DNA of 60,000 nt from Takakia lepidozioides (lineage: Eukaryota; Streptophyta; Takakiopsida; Takakiales; Takakiaceae), in assembly GCA_030704615.1 (NCBI GenBank), contig CM060731.1, positions 21,392,001 through 21,452,000 on the forward strand, given 5' to 3'. The translations under genes were made by a program, and so were the position numbers. Below, piece after piece: positions 12,413 to 23,171 of the stretch; the first letter of the stretch is position 1; the number at the start of each line of letters is the position of its first letter. The notes under the pieces are model-generated. The model had not been told where the DNA came from. It was given only the letters and a program-made list of their open reading frames with translations, and did no database searches.

Positions 12413-14962
12413 GTGCCTTGTCCAAGTTGTGGTTGGATGTGTGCCCGTATCAGGGGGCTTGCGCGTCATCGGCACACTTGTTCTACACTCCATCAGTCTT
12501 CTCCGGACAGTCATTTATCTACCCCGTTAATGGCTCCTTATGCCTAGGCATGGCTTTGGATTGCGACCCTTGATGTTTTGGGAGCATTTCATTTGGGTTT
12601 GTCACGTCCTCGGCTCTATACGCACATCCCAATGGCACTTCGCAGAGAGATACAACATGCTTTTTGCTTACCCTTGGACCACCTTACTCGGGACCCTTAC
12701 GACATTGCTGCTTGGCACCTTTTTCTGCTTTTTCCTCTATGGTGTCTAATTTTGCCTCCACGTGGTGGTGAATCCGGACATCGAGAGACGCGTGCCCGTC
12801 TTCGTAGATTTCTCTCTGGGGACTGGGAAACCCTTCAAGACGAACATTATCTACGTGCATGTCAAGCACTTGCGGCGCGAATAGCTCATGATAGCCCACA
12901 CCAGGCCACTCCATCCATCCACATGCGTCTTCGTCAGAGTCTTATGCCAGGCCGGGCAAGAGAGTATTCTCGTGCAGCGTCGAGCTCTTGCTCCTCTTAC
13001 CCCAGCACCGCCTTCGGCTAATACTGTCATAGCTTTGGAGAATCTCCACCCCAGTGCGGACGACATCCTTCCTTCTTTTGTGGAGGACTTTGAACTTGAT
13101 GAGGACCTTCAATTGGATCGCGATACTTTCATACAAGCATTCACTCGTAGCCCTCATCTTGCAGCAGCCGGTCCGTCTGGTTTGGTATATGAACACCTCT
13201 GTGATTCTCTCAATCCACAGGACTCTACTAGTGGCTTTTCCCAGCTGTTCCAAGTTTGCTCTTTCATTGTGATGGGACATATGCCTACCCCAGTAGCATA
13301 TTTGCTTGGAGCAGCACGGCTCTTGGCCGTGTCCAAGAACACAGGTTGGATTCGTCCTATTGCAGTGGGGGAGGTTCTGTATCGTTTGGTGAGCCGCTCT
13401 ATCTGCATTCAGTTTCGGGAGGTCTTTTCTTCTCACTTTTCTCCACATCAGTTTGGGGTCGCTACATCGGGAGGTTGTGAAGCGGTGGTGCATGGGATTC
13501 GGGCTTCCCTTGACCTTCATCTAGACTGGGTCGTCCTTCAGGTGGATGTGACCAACGCCTTCAACACGGGGTCCAGATCAGCAATATTTCAGGAACTACG
13601 ATCAGCCAGCGGCGCATGTCATCGGCTCATTCCCTTTGTGAGATTGTTTTATGCTTCCTCCACCCCTTTGTTTTATAGTCATCACACCCGTACAAGAGAT
13701 CTTACTGTAATCCAGTCCGAAGTAGGAACCCGTCAGGGCGATCCATTAGGGGGACCTCTTTTTGTTTTTGCCCTCTTCCGAGCCCTTTGCTCATCTGCGC
13801 AAGCCTTCCAATCCTGTATATTTCCTTCTATTGTTGATGATACCCACATCACTTACCCTCCCACTGATATCCTCTTGGCTTTTCATCACTTTGCTACCCA
13901 ACTTCACTCTCTTAGGCTCACTGTTCAACCTCACAAATCCACAGTTTGGTCATCCTCTGGTCTGCCTTCGACAACGAGCATGTAGCCCAGTGGTAAGGGC
14001 ACATACCCTCTCACGAGTGGTTGTGGGTTCAATCCACCTGTTGGAAGTCATTACGGTGTCCACTTTCCCACCGGAAGGTAGTAGCCATAGTGACACCATA
14101 AGTTACGCTTGCTTCGGCAACGCGTCCACCTTCTGGTCTGCTTTCAGATTTCGTGCCCCCTACCGAGTTTCTAGCACCATCTGAGGGTGTTAGGTGTTCC
14201 CTTTGGTACTACCCCTTACACAACATCTTTCCTCCAAGATGCTTTGCTACAGAATACAATCCATATAGAGCTTCTTCCCAAACTAGGGGATATGCAAGTA
14301 GCCCATGACATTCTCACTAAATGTTTTTTACAGGGACCTTCTTATCTTTTGCGTTGTTCCCCCCCCCCCCCCCCCCTTACTCCCCAGTTTGTGGAGCTTC
14401 TGTCTTCTTTTAATACGATTGTTAGAGGGATTTTTGGTAGTCTATTAGGCCTAGGTGCATTTGATAGTGAGCGGGGGCCCTTGGCATGTCGTCAGGCTAC
14501 CCTCCCGATCTCTTTTGGAGGAGTGGGTTTACTATCCACATTCGTCACTGCCTTTGCTGCCTTCCTAGGTAGTTGGGCTTTAGTCGCTCCAGCCTTGGCA
14601 TCTCGGTTTATGTGTCAGTAACGTCATTTTCTCATGGAGGTGGTTGCCCATATCGACGATGGCTTTTTGTCCTTTCAGCAACATCTTCGTTTAGCGCGGG
14701 ATCTCATCCCAACACAAGCACGGATTTGTCTGCCACCCTTTGAACAGTTGGTCACTCAAGGTCTGGAGCATTTACAGGATACCATCATGGAACGCATGTA
14801 CCGACACTCATTTTCCAGCATGTTTTCCGACGCTCCTTCATATACACATCGGGCCAAACTTCTCTCGTGCACAGGGCCCGGAGCAGGCGCGTGGTTCACG
14901 GTACGACCAACCATTGCACCCTTCCGTATGTCTTCTGCTGTATTTACCACCGAGGTAATGTA
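12413..14962 (+). pseudogene. Non-LTR-type reverse transcriptase, frameshifted and interrupted
   Basis: Reading frames in succession give a C2H2-like finger (CPSCGWMCARIRGLARHRHTC, about 12417-12482), a linker, and an RT domain (about 12990-13980). RT marks are AGPSGLVYEHL, VDVTNAFNTGSR, GTRQGDPLGGPLF and a catalytic-box variant SIVDDTHI in place of the usual xADD. After a SINE insertion (13966-14131) and a short frameshift near 14180, the thumb/connection region follows with LGVPFGTTPY and a Gly-rich CRQATLPISFGGVGLL motif. A poly-C run at 14350-14374 is a further weak spot. Similar RTs occur in plant and algal non-LTR elements. The copy cannot make one full product, and ends were not defined. 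Confidence 0.75.
13966..14131 (+). mobile_element. tRNA-derived SINE inserted in the RT gene
   Basis: It contains an A box TAGCCCAGTGG (13983-13993) and a perfect B box GGTTCAATCC (14026-14035) at pol III spacing. It splits the RT reading frame exactly between repeated TCTGGTCTGC sequences (13956-13965 and 14132-14141), which fit a target-site duplication. It is not a functional tRNA because the acceptor-stem pairing is not evident. Confidence 0.75.
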
Positions 14963-14999
14963 GGTATTTGCCATGGGCAAACTGTTCTGAATGCAAATT

Positions 15000-15500
15000 C
15001 ACGTAGGCGGCCAGGGACCACTCTATGTCGTGCTCCATGCATGCAATGTGGGATGAATATGTCATCAAAAACGGACCGATAAAAGAGGCATGGATGAATG
15101 AAAGAAGGTGATGGATAGATGATTAATGAATGATAGATGAATGTAGGATGAACGTGAGTCCTGAAGAGTGGAGGATGCATGGACTGAAATAAAATTGATT
15201 GTACGGCAAACACGGCATTGACAACAAATTCTATACACGGGGAAACACGAGGAAACATGAGGAAACCGTAACTACAAACACTAATCCCGCAACCCATTTT
15301 TCAAACCCCCATGGAAAACCATAAACCAAAAACCCATGCCTGCAATGATAAACCCCAAACACCAAACCTCAAACCCCAAAGCAGAAACGGAAGCCAAAAA
15401 CCCAGAACGGTAACCCTAATTTAAACGGCACATGGGAATCCAACCCAAAAACCAATTAAAACATTTAAAATTAAAACAAAACCTAAGCGAACAGCCATGT
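15000..15500. other. Retroelement 3' flank, low complexity
   Basis: It contains ATGAATG/GATGGATGA-like simple repeats (15085-15145) and A/C-rich sequence with CCAAAAACC-like repeats. No coding signal is seen. Confidence 0.4.
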
Positions 15501-17335
15501 TCTACCATTGAAACAGGCTCGGCATTAAGGTGGCGTCATTTCCAGCCCTCACAAGAAACATGACAATTCATCCCAAAAACCAAAAATAAAAATAAAATGA
15601 AATAAAAGCCTTGGCGAGGAGCCATGTTCGTAGAAGGAAACAGGCTCGGCATTAACCCTTAAGTTCCCAAGCCCTTTTTTGACATTTTACCAATTTTGGG
15701 TACCCAGCTGCAGTAAATCGTCCCTACAAACCTACCAAAAATCATCCAGACATTCCAGCCTTATAGCAATGGGCCCAGCTCATTTATGCATGACATACCA
15801 AAAAATGAGCCAAGTCCACCGTGGAGATTGTGAGATTATAGCGTTGGCCCGGACCTCAAATATCAGGTCCCAAAAAAAAAGTGAGAAAGAAATTGGTTTG
15901 ACCAAATCAAAACCCAGCTTTATCCAATTTTGCTTGCCCCAAGACCCACCATTTCCAAATCAATAGAGGAGTGGCTATGACCCCACTAAATTGCAGGTCC
16001 AACTGATTTTTTCACCTATGATTGCTATGCATGCAATTACATGGGGGTTGAAATCTCAAAATCGACAAGAGAAAATGTGCCTCCAAATGAAGTACTTTTT
16101 TTTCTACAAATTTTTTAAAAGCCAATGGTGGATGTGTGTATGTAATGCTCACACACCACAAGGTGAAGTGCTTTTTCCAAAATTGCTAATTTTCTGCCAA
16201 AAATGGCCTTTGGAGTGCAATCTGTTTTGGGCTTGTTTAATGCCATGTCAGCGGTCAACAAGCCCTTTTCAGGCCCCAAAATGTAAATGAGAGATCTAAG
16301 ATATTTTTTGTAGGTTGTAGCTTTTGGTTTTTTTTAGTTTTGTTTTTTGCATCATACTCGAGACAAATCCCTTGTCATTAAAGCTTCAGGAGTGGGCCCC
16401 ATCAGATTAGATCTGCAAAAATTAGGTTGACCTGCAAATTCAAAGTGACCCGATTCAGGTCGCTTGGGAACTTAAGGGTTAAGGAGGCGTCAACGCCACC
16501 TTAATTCCCAGCCCCTGTTAGAGCTTAATTCCAGCCCAGAAGACCAACCAGATTAAGGTGGCGTTAATTTATTTTTATTTTAATTTTTCCCCCCAAATGT
16601 GCCAGATTAAGGTGTCATCAACGACACCTTAATTCCCAGCCCCTGTTGGAACATGACAATTCACCCCAAAAACAATAAAAACAATAAAAATTAAATAAAA
16701 CCCTTGGCGAGCAACCATGTTCGTAGAGGGGTTGACACCACCTTAATTTCGCACATTCGGAAGAAAAAATTAAATTAAATTAAAAATAAAAACTGGTTTT
16801 TATTTTTATTTTTTCCCCGAATGTGCCAGATTAAGGTGTCGTCAACGACACCTTAATTCCCAGCCCCTGTTGGAACATGACAGTTCACCCCAAAAACAAT
16901 AAAAACAATAAAAACTAAATAAAAGGCTTGGCGAGCAGCCATGTTTGTAGAGGGAAACAAGCTCGGCATTAAGGTGGTGTCAACGCCACCTTAATCTGGC
17001 ACATTCAAATTAAAAAAATTAAATTTAAAAAAAACTGTTTTAATTTTTTAATTTTTTAATTTCTGTGAATGTGCAACGACACCTTAATTCCCAGCCCCTG
17101 TTGGAACATAACAATTCACCCCAAAAACAATAAAAATAATAAAAACTAAATAAAAGGCTTGGCGAACAGCCATGTTCGTAGAGGGAAACAGGCTCGGCAT
17201 CAAGATGGCGTCAATGCCACTTTAACTCCCAGCCCCTGTTGGAGCTTAATTCCAGCCCAGAAGACTAGCCAGATTAAGGTGGCGTCAAGGTGGCGTAACG
17301 TCACCTTAATCTGGCACATTCGTCTCCTCTCATCT
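15500..17335. repeat. AT-rich tandem repeat with short palindromes
   Basis: A unit of about 225-230 bp recurs. The marker CAGCCCCTGTTGGAACAT begins at 16637, 16861 and 17092, with a more diverged unit near 15550. Each unit also carries an A/T-rich stretch, a CTTGGCGAGCAGCCATGTT-like segment, and a palindrome of the type AAGGTGNCGTCAACGNCACCTT. At 16831-16856 that palindrome is perfect, with 12-bp arms TTAAGGTGTCGT and a 2-bp centre. The array is interrupted by the TTAA-flanked element at 15656-16478. No coding capacity is seen. Confidence 0.75.
15656..16478. mobile_element. piggyBac-like non-autonomous element (823 bp)
   Basis: Perfect 17-bp terminal inverted repeats, CCCTTAAGTTCCCAAGC at 15656-15672 and its reverse complement at 16462-16478, are flanked on both sides by TTAA (15652-15655 and 16479-16482). 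TTAA duplication with CCC...GGG ends is the mark of the piggyBac superfamily. Sibling repeat units nearby show the unoccupied site, with GGCTCGGCATTAAGGTGG at about 16963. The interior has no transposase, so movement would need enzyme supplied in trans. Confidence 0.85.
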
Positions 17336-17716
17336 CCCCCTCATGTGGTCCGCGACAGTGGTGGTTTTGTACAGAGGATGGCTAGTATCTTTATAGACAA
17401 TTATGCATCAGTTTTGGGCTCAAAATCAGATAGCAGTGAAAGTGTCTTTTCAGAATGACTCATTTGTTTTAAGACAGATATTTATGAAGCACCAGTTTTC
17501 CTGCATTGCATGTTTGAAGATGTGTTTTCGGGCTTCCTTTAGCGGTCCCTGGTCTGAATTCGTCGTTTTCATTCATCCACTCTGTCGTGCGCATACATAT
17601 CGCTACACAACTACATCGCTGTCCAAAACCACACAACACATGTGCACACCAAACACTAGTCTATCACTGGTCCACCACTAGGCTGCCACTAGTCCATCAC
17701 AATCGCCCCCCTAGCT
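17336..17716 (-). mobile_element. Probable 3' LTR and polypurine tract of element 1
   Basis: On the minus strand, downstream of the integrase stop, a purine run AGCTAGGGGGGCGAT is followed by TGTGATGGACTAGTGG, the usual polypurine tract-LTR junction. A TATA-like GTCTATAAAGATAC lies at about 17385-17400. The far LTR end could not be placed because it merges with the tandem repeats below 17.34 kb. Confidence 0.5.
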
Positions 17717-17960
17717 GGCGCTTAGGTCCCTTAAGTTCAGGTAGCCACAAGATATGATAGCGGCCATAGCCTCACTAAGTCCTCCACCACTGTCCCTACT
17801 ACACTCAAACTCGATAGATCAAGAGGCCGGGCAGAAGAGTTGCCCCATCGTTAGTCGCCGTCTTGCAACATGTGAACTTGAGCCTGAGATCTTGGGTATT
17901 GACTCCTATGAGCTTGGCCTCCCATGTCTTCTTAGCTGCCACTAGTCATATCCATTGCCA

Positions 17961-19140
17961 CTATCCCAAGCAGTGTGGACATAACCAATCTCCATCATGA
18001 ACCCTCTCAAGAGGTGGTATCAAACATCCCATGTGCCAACCTCTTGAACATCGATCACACACCAGCATAGTGGCGGCACCATGAGCTTGCCCACATAGCA
18101 TGCAACGCAACCCTGCAAGTATCACTGCAAAGTTGGGATCTATCCTCCCATCCACATGTGGAAGGTGACATGGCGCACAATTGCGTACATGGTCCTTCCA
18201 TACCATGCCATCTCGACCCTCCAGAATCAACACTCCTGAAGGCAACACCTCCTTGACCCTTAGAATTACACGTCCTGCTATGACATCCAAGGTCGTAGGC
18301 GTTGTCTGCTGTAGATACACATAGTCCCCAGGGTGGAAACGCCGAACACCTGGCCGATATCCCCCTCCACGTATAGTGGCATATCTCAATGTGTCTCGGT
18401 GTTGGGCAATAGCAAGATTCTCAAAAGCCATAGGCATGACTCTCTTGAACAACTCTGCCCACTGGGCACATGCTTGTGTCCACACATTCGGATCATCAAG
18501 GTTGAGGACTACTGAAGCCTCCTTGCAAATAGATGCAGACAAATCCGGCTCTCGGCCAAAGAAAAGTGAGAAAGAAGCAAGTGATGTTTGCTTGCTAAAC
18601 CTGTAGCCCATGGCTAACCAAAGTACCTGAAGATCCTAATCTTCTAGGTGTCCCTTTTGCAAGCCATACTTGCGCAACCCCCTCTTCATCGTCTGCACCA
18701 CTCTCTCTGCCAAGCCATCGGCCTCATGATGATCCCGAGAAGTGGTACGGTGGTCTATCAAAGCTTTATCACACAAAGCTTAAAACTCCCCCAAGAACTC
18801 TCTCCCTTGGTCCGTGAGTACCTCAGCTGGAGCACCGAATCAGCTAAGCACACGATTTAGGAATGCATACGCACCCCCCTCACTAGCTTTGTCAGGCAAT
18901 GGAACCAACTCAATCCACTTGGAGTGGGTAAAGGCATCACTGTGGTGTAGGGGCGTTAATTGAAGCACACACCCTGTCACACACCATGCACCTAGCCACA
19001 AACTGTTGCACCTCTGTGTGCATACCACGCCACCAATATATGCCCCTGTAGTAAACTATGAGTGCGTCGCACTCCAAAATGCCCCAACTCCTCATGGGCA
19101 TGCCATACAAACCGTGCACGCTGTATTGGGTAAGGCACAA
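17961..19140 (-). pseudogene. Ty3/gypsy integrase with C-terminal PHD finger (element 1)
   Basis: The minus strand gives, in order, a degraded zinc-binding region (WWRGMHTEVQQFVARCMVCD, about 18950-19030) and core fragments with SKWIELVPLPDKASEGG and, in shifted frames, a TDQGREF-like motif. An open 216-residue C-terminal part follows (17961-18611). This ends in a PHD finger: CMLC, then CDRC, then GWHMGC, then WLCPHC, which supplies all C4-H-C3 zinc ligands. PHD fingers read histone H3 tails, so this module could steer integration or tether the DNA copy. Ty3/gypsy integrases more often carry a chromodomain here. The core is frameshifted, but the PHD finger looks intact. Confidence 0.75.
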
Positions 19141-19480
19141 TCCTCACTCGACCATCCTCCCACACTCAAAGTAGGTGTATCCTCTCTCACTTGAATGTCT
19201 TGGCTCGTTGGAGGATCCGATCCCTCTCCTTGGCAGTCACACTAGCTGTCGTGTCTTCAGTGCGGAGGTAGTCCAATACAACCGAATCCTCATGTATATC
19301 TCTGACACCACCTGGCTCATCACTAGCCTCAGGGTCCTCAGATACTCTATCTACAGTCATCTTTGTTGTAGGTCCAACCTAACCTCCCGATGCTAAGATA
19401 CACAAAAAGACAGATGCATGTCATCCCGGCACCATCTCCTTGTCCGTCTCACCATGCCACCGAGCTCTAGTGTCACCCTG

Positions 19481-20988
19481 CTAGCTTGTGCATGGATTGC
19501 GACTCAATCCATCCGCATCCCTATTGACCAAACCCGGTCGATGCACAACCTGAAAGTCATACTCTTGGAGTATAAGTACCCACCGTGCAAGCTTCCCCGT
19601 AAGCTTGTCTGACTCCATCAACCACTTGAGTGGCTGGTGATCCATGACAAGAGTGAAGAGATTGTCATATAGATAGCACCTGAAGTGCGCCACGGCCCAT
19701 ACTGCAGCTAAGCAATCCCCCTCATATGAACTATACTTAGACTTTGCAGCGTAGTTGGAGCGGCTAGCATAAGCCACTACGAACTCTCTTCCCTCATCAT
19801 CCACCTATGTGAGCACCGCTCCAAGCCCCAACATGCTCCAATCTGTATGCAGCTGAAAGGGACGCCCCCCGATAGGTCGTCTTAAGATGGGCGCCGAGGT
19901 CAACCTTGGAAAGCTCGCTCTTGCTCATCTTCTCACTGTCACTCCTGGTCTACCTTGGTCAGCTTGGTTAGAGCCTTTGCAATAGCACTAAATCCCTTGA
20001 CAAACCATCTATAGTAGTTTGCCAACCCCATGAAAGCTCGAACTCGGCTCACATCCGTGGGGCGTGGATTCTGTGCGATGGCCTCTACCTTAGTCTGTTG
20101 TACCCCCAATCCTCCATGATATATCATGTGGCCCAGATACTCAATCTGGTTGTGGAAGAACTTGCACTTCCCCGGATGTAATTTCAATCCGTGCGCTCTC
20201 AAGCGCTCAAACACCACCTGAAGGTGTCACTTGTGCTCCTCCACCGTACCACTAAAGATGATGATGTCATCTATGTAGCACCGAGCAAAGTCTACCCCTG
20301 CTAGAATCATGTCCATGTCTCTCTGGAACTGTATGAGCGTTCTTAAGCCCGAATGGTAAGAACCGCCACTGATATAGGCAATCATTCCCGTGCTCATTGA
20401 TCCCCCAGAATTCGTTTTATGCTTGTCCGCCTCCTTGATCGGCAACTGGTGATATCCAGACTGCAAGTCCAAAGTGCTAAAGACCTTGGCATGCCCAATG
20501 ACATCAAAGATCTCCTCAGGTGTAGACATGGCATACTTATTGGACTTGGTCTGACGATTTACAGGCCGGTAATCACCGCACATACATCTCTCCGTCCAAT
20601 TGCCATAGACATCCTTCTTGGTTGGCATCACCATGGCTGAAGCATATTCTCCACCAGAGAGCTCCACCAAACCAGCCTCCCAGAGATCTTGAGTCCTCAT
20701 CTGAATCAAAGACCTCTCCATGTCACTATATCTATAGGGTCTCCGAAAGATTGGCGTGTCCGTGGCCAACTCAATACGAATCTCCTGACCCTTCAGTGCT
20801 CCCAAATCCTTCAATTTGAAGGCAAAGCAATTCATGTAAGCCCTCAGGAACCGCCGTATACATCGTCTCTCTCCTCTAGTGACAATTGGTCCAATATATG
20901 GCAGGCTCCCAATTGTCCTCCGTAACTGCAACCTTAAGTCCAGCAGACTTGGAGGTAGAGGACGCATCTCGTGGTTGCTATGCCGCAA
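19481..20988 (-). pseudogene. Ty3/gypsy reverse transcriptase and RNase H (element 1)
   Basis: The RT part (20227-20988 and 19939-20217) has SAMVMPTKKD, CGDYRPVNRQT, STLDLQSGYHQLPIKEAD and the catalytic box CYIDDIIIFS, followed by LKLHPGKCKFF, YLGHMIYHGG and ANYYRWFVKGFS. RNase H follows (19481-19804) with VAYASRSNYAAKSKYSSYEG, LAAVWAVAHFRCYLY, VMDHQPLKWLM and the tail NRDADGLSRNP. Stops and shifts at about 20220 and 19810-19940 separate the parts, so this copy is inactive. Domain order and motifs place it in Ty3/gypsy (Metaviridae). Confidence 0.88.
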
Positions 20989-21269
20989 CCTCTTGAGCAG
21001 TACTTCATGCCTGCTCAGTCAATGACAAGGCCTCATCCTACCCCATCATCTCATCCTTGAGGACTCCTCAACCCGAGAAGAATCCCCAATCTCATCCATC
21101 ACAGCCGCCTTGGCTGCCAACGCCCTTTGAACCTCGAGCATCTCCCACGTGTGCCATGGATGTCTACACCCCGTGGTCCTCACCCGCTCGCCCCACTCAC
21201 TGCCTGTACCATCTCGGTAGGCACAGAGACCGTCAAGGGAAGTGCACTCCGTACTCTACGTTGTTCAGC

Positions 21270-22360
21270 CATAGCCAAGCTGATAATCCAGGTCATGCAA
21301 TTGAGATCCATCGTTTGCCCAACACCTGATGACGTGATGCCTCAGAAAGAGAAGGCACCGCCGTGGTCCCATAGCCCGTTTGCGTTCATCAGCATTAGGC
21401 TCCACTAACTGCTGCAACTGAGCATCCCACAGGAGGCCAGGTCCACTATCCTGGAAAGCATGTGATCCTGGGAAGCTGAGCAGTGTAAGTAGTGCTGCTC
21501 GTGGTTGACCCACCTTGTTGACCACTACCAAAGGCGAACGGGTCATCGTGTCTCACACGCTGAGACTGTCTCTCGTGTCCAGAATGCTATCCACTGTGAG
21601 GTGTGCTGGCTGCTGCACCCCATCAAATGCACGCTTGAGCAGTGCGGGTGGCATCAAGTTAGTCCACCATAGCCGTGGACGATGAGCTCATGACCCCATT
21701 GTAGCTGCAGCCAACAACACTAATGACCCAAGCCATGACCGGACTTGATGCACACTAGCCATCACCCTAGCCAAAGAATCGCCCATCAGTGGCACATTCT
21801 CCGAGATGTATGTTGGAAATACAGCTTGATGAAGCTGTAAGTGACGCAAAACCCGCACCATCTCCCAAAACAGACTCGATCTCGAGTCTCGCAATCCAAT
21901 GTCATGTCCGGCTGATGAATGCCTTTAGCAGGACCAACCTGCCACTGCCAGATCAATGGAGCCAACCCGCTCCAAATCCTGCGCCCCCAGCAAAGAGATG
22001 TCTGCTGGCAAGGCTTGCTGATATCCACGAACCGCAGACACCGACAATAACTTAGGGTACCACTGCACCAACTGAGCAATATGATGGAGTGAGACGCATC
22101 GTGCAGTCTCATCCCTCTTCACATACAAGTATCACCGTACCCGTACACCTGCCTGTAGCACAACAGCCAATCCGATGCTGATCCCGCCAAACAAGTCCAG
22201 AAGGCAAATGCCTTTACCCGGACACTGCCACACGATCGGTGTGATGTCCAATAGTGTCAGCAACCCGCTACAAATCCTTGCTCGAGCCCCACAATGGAGT
22301 GTGAGCAACCATGGCAGGCAACTCCGCCATACCATATATATCATCCTGCTCTCCCGGAGG
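21270..22360 (-). pseudogene. DNMT3-like cytosine-5 DNA methyltransferase inside a retrotransposon
   Basis: It lies between the protease and RT of element 1 on the same strand. In one frame broken by stops I read motif I CLLDLFGGISIGLAVVLQAG (about 22147-22206), a VAGWSC-stop segment at the motif IV site (21925-21948; normally PCQ with the catalytic Cys), LRDSRSSLFWEMVRVLRHLQ, motif VI SENV (about 21793-21804) and an HRPRLWWTNL segment resembling DNMT3 HRARYFWGNL. Near 21270-21350 frame-shifted text gives a MG...SEASRHQVLGKRW region like the DNMT3 ERVFGF...RLLGRSW end. The enzyme class transfers methyl from S-adenosylmethionine to cytosine in DNA. The order of motifs suits the DNMT3/DRM branch. 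This copy is dead; stops look like CGA-to-TGA and CAA-to-TAA changes. Confidence 0.8.
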
Positions 22361-22399
22361 TGACACAACCTCTGAATGAGCGTTGTCCTCAAGCAACTA

Positions 22400-23161
22400 T
22401 CAATGCCAACTCAGTACAGCTGTGAATGCTGCCAGTGTCGGCATCTTGCCTCGCTGGGCAACCACAACTCCTCCTATGAACGTCACAGGAAGCTGCACAC
22501 GGTGGCCCTCCCCTGACTGCCATCCAAGCCTATAGGAAGCTGACTCCTCCCAAAAATCCATGGTGAAGCCCATGGGGTACAACACTGCCCCACCAACAAG
22601 GACATCGTACGAGACCACGTCTGTCACAATGGCATTGGCTCTCATCACTGAGCCATCTATAGGATGATCTGGCTGTAGTTGGATAACCAACTCACGCCGT
22701 GTCATGCCCCGAGCCTGCTTTGATTCTCCCAAAGATGTCTGTATCTGGAAATGACATGACTTCATATCCGCCTTCGTGAGGCCCAAGCCTGCAATAGCAG
22801 TTCTGCCTAGCATCAATGGCTGAGCTCCCGAGTCCGACAACACTCACATTGGTCGGTACCTCTTGCCTGCCGGTCCACTCAAACAGAATATACCATCCTG
22901 GTTGTCTAACATGACAACTTCAGGTGTCACTATGGCGCACTCAATGCCTGCTGGCAGCTCCGCCAACCTGACAGCTGCAGCTTGCCATGGCGCCACCGTG
23001 GCAATCTTGACCCTCAAATCCGAGGATCCCTCCGACACTACACCTCCCACTATCTCCGCAGAAGATGAAGTAACCTCCCCACTCTCACAGAGTGTAGCTG
23101 CCAGTTTGAACACCTCAGCTGGTCTTACCCCTGGCGTCGCAATCAAGGTAGCCGAGAACAA
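22400..23161 (-). pseudogene. Retroviral-type aspartic protease region (element 1)
   Basis: One frame with a single internal TGA (22844-22846). The upstream part is Ala/Val-rich with VVMLDNQDGIFCLSGPAGKR. After the stop comes VLSDSGAQPLMLGRTAIAGL, matching the D-S/T-G active site of retroviral-type aspartic proteases, then a beta-rich body with VVSYDVLVGGAVLYPMGFTM, as in plant-type Ty3/gypsy proteases. The stop sits where CGA (Arg) would fit just before VLSDSGAQ, so a single C-to-T change explains it. The methyltransferase follows directly. No gag was found; the upstream region is occupied by the LTR of element 2. Confidence 0.7.
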
Positions 23162-23171
23162 TAGAGCTTGG

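Larger units (their letters stand above)
17701..23171 (-). mobile_element. Element 1: Ty3/gypsy retrotransposon carrying DNMT and PHD modules
   Basis: Order on the minus strand: protease, DNMT3-like methyltransferase, RT, RNase H, integrase, PHD finger, polypurine tract, LTR start. The 5' part (gag and 5' LTR) is cut off at about 23.17 kb by the LTR end of element 2. All coding modules are on one strand, in gypsy order, with about 5.4 kb between ends. Every domain carries stops or shifts, so it is an old copy. Confidence 0.8.

Noticed and set aside
13983-14050. A tRNA gene
   Set aside because: Internal A and B boxes are present but I see no acceptor-stem pairing, and target duplications show a SINE insertion.
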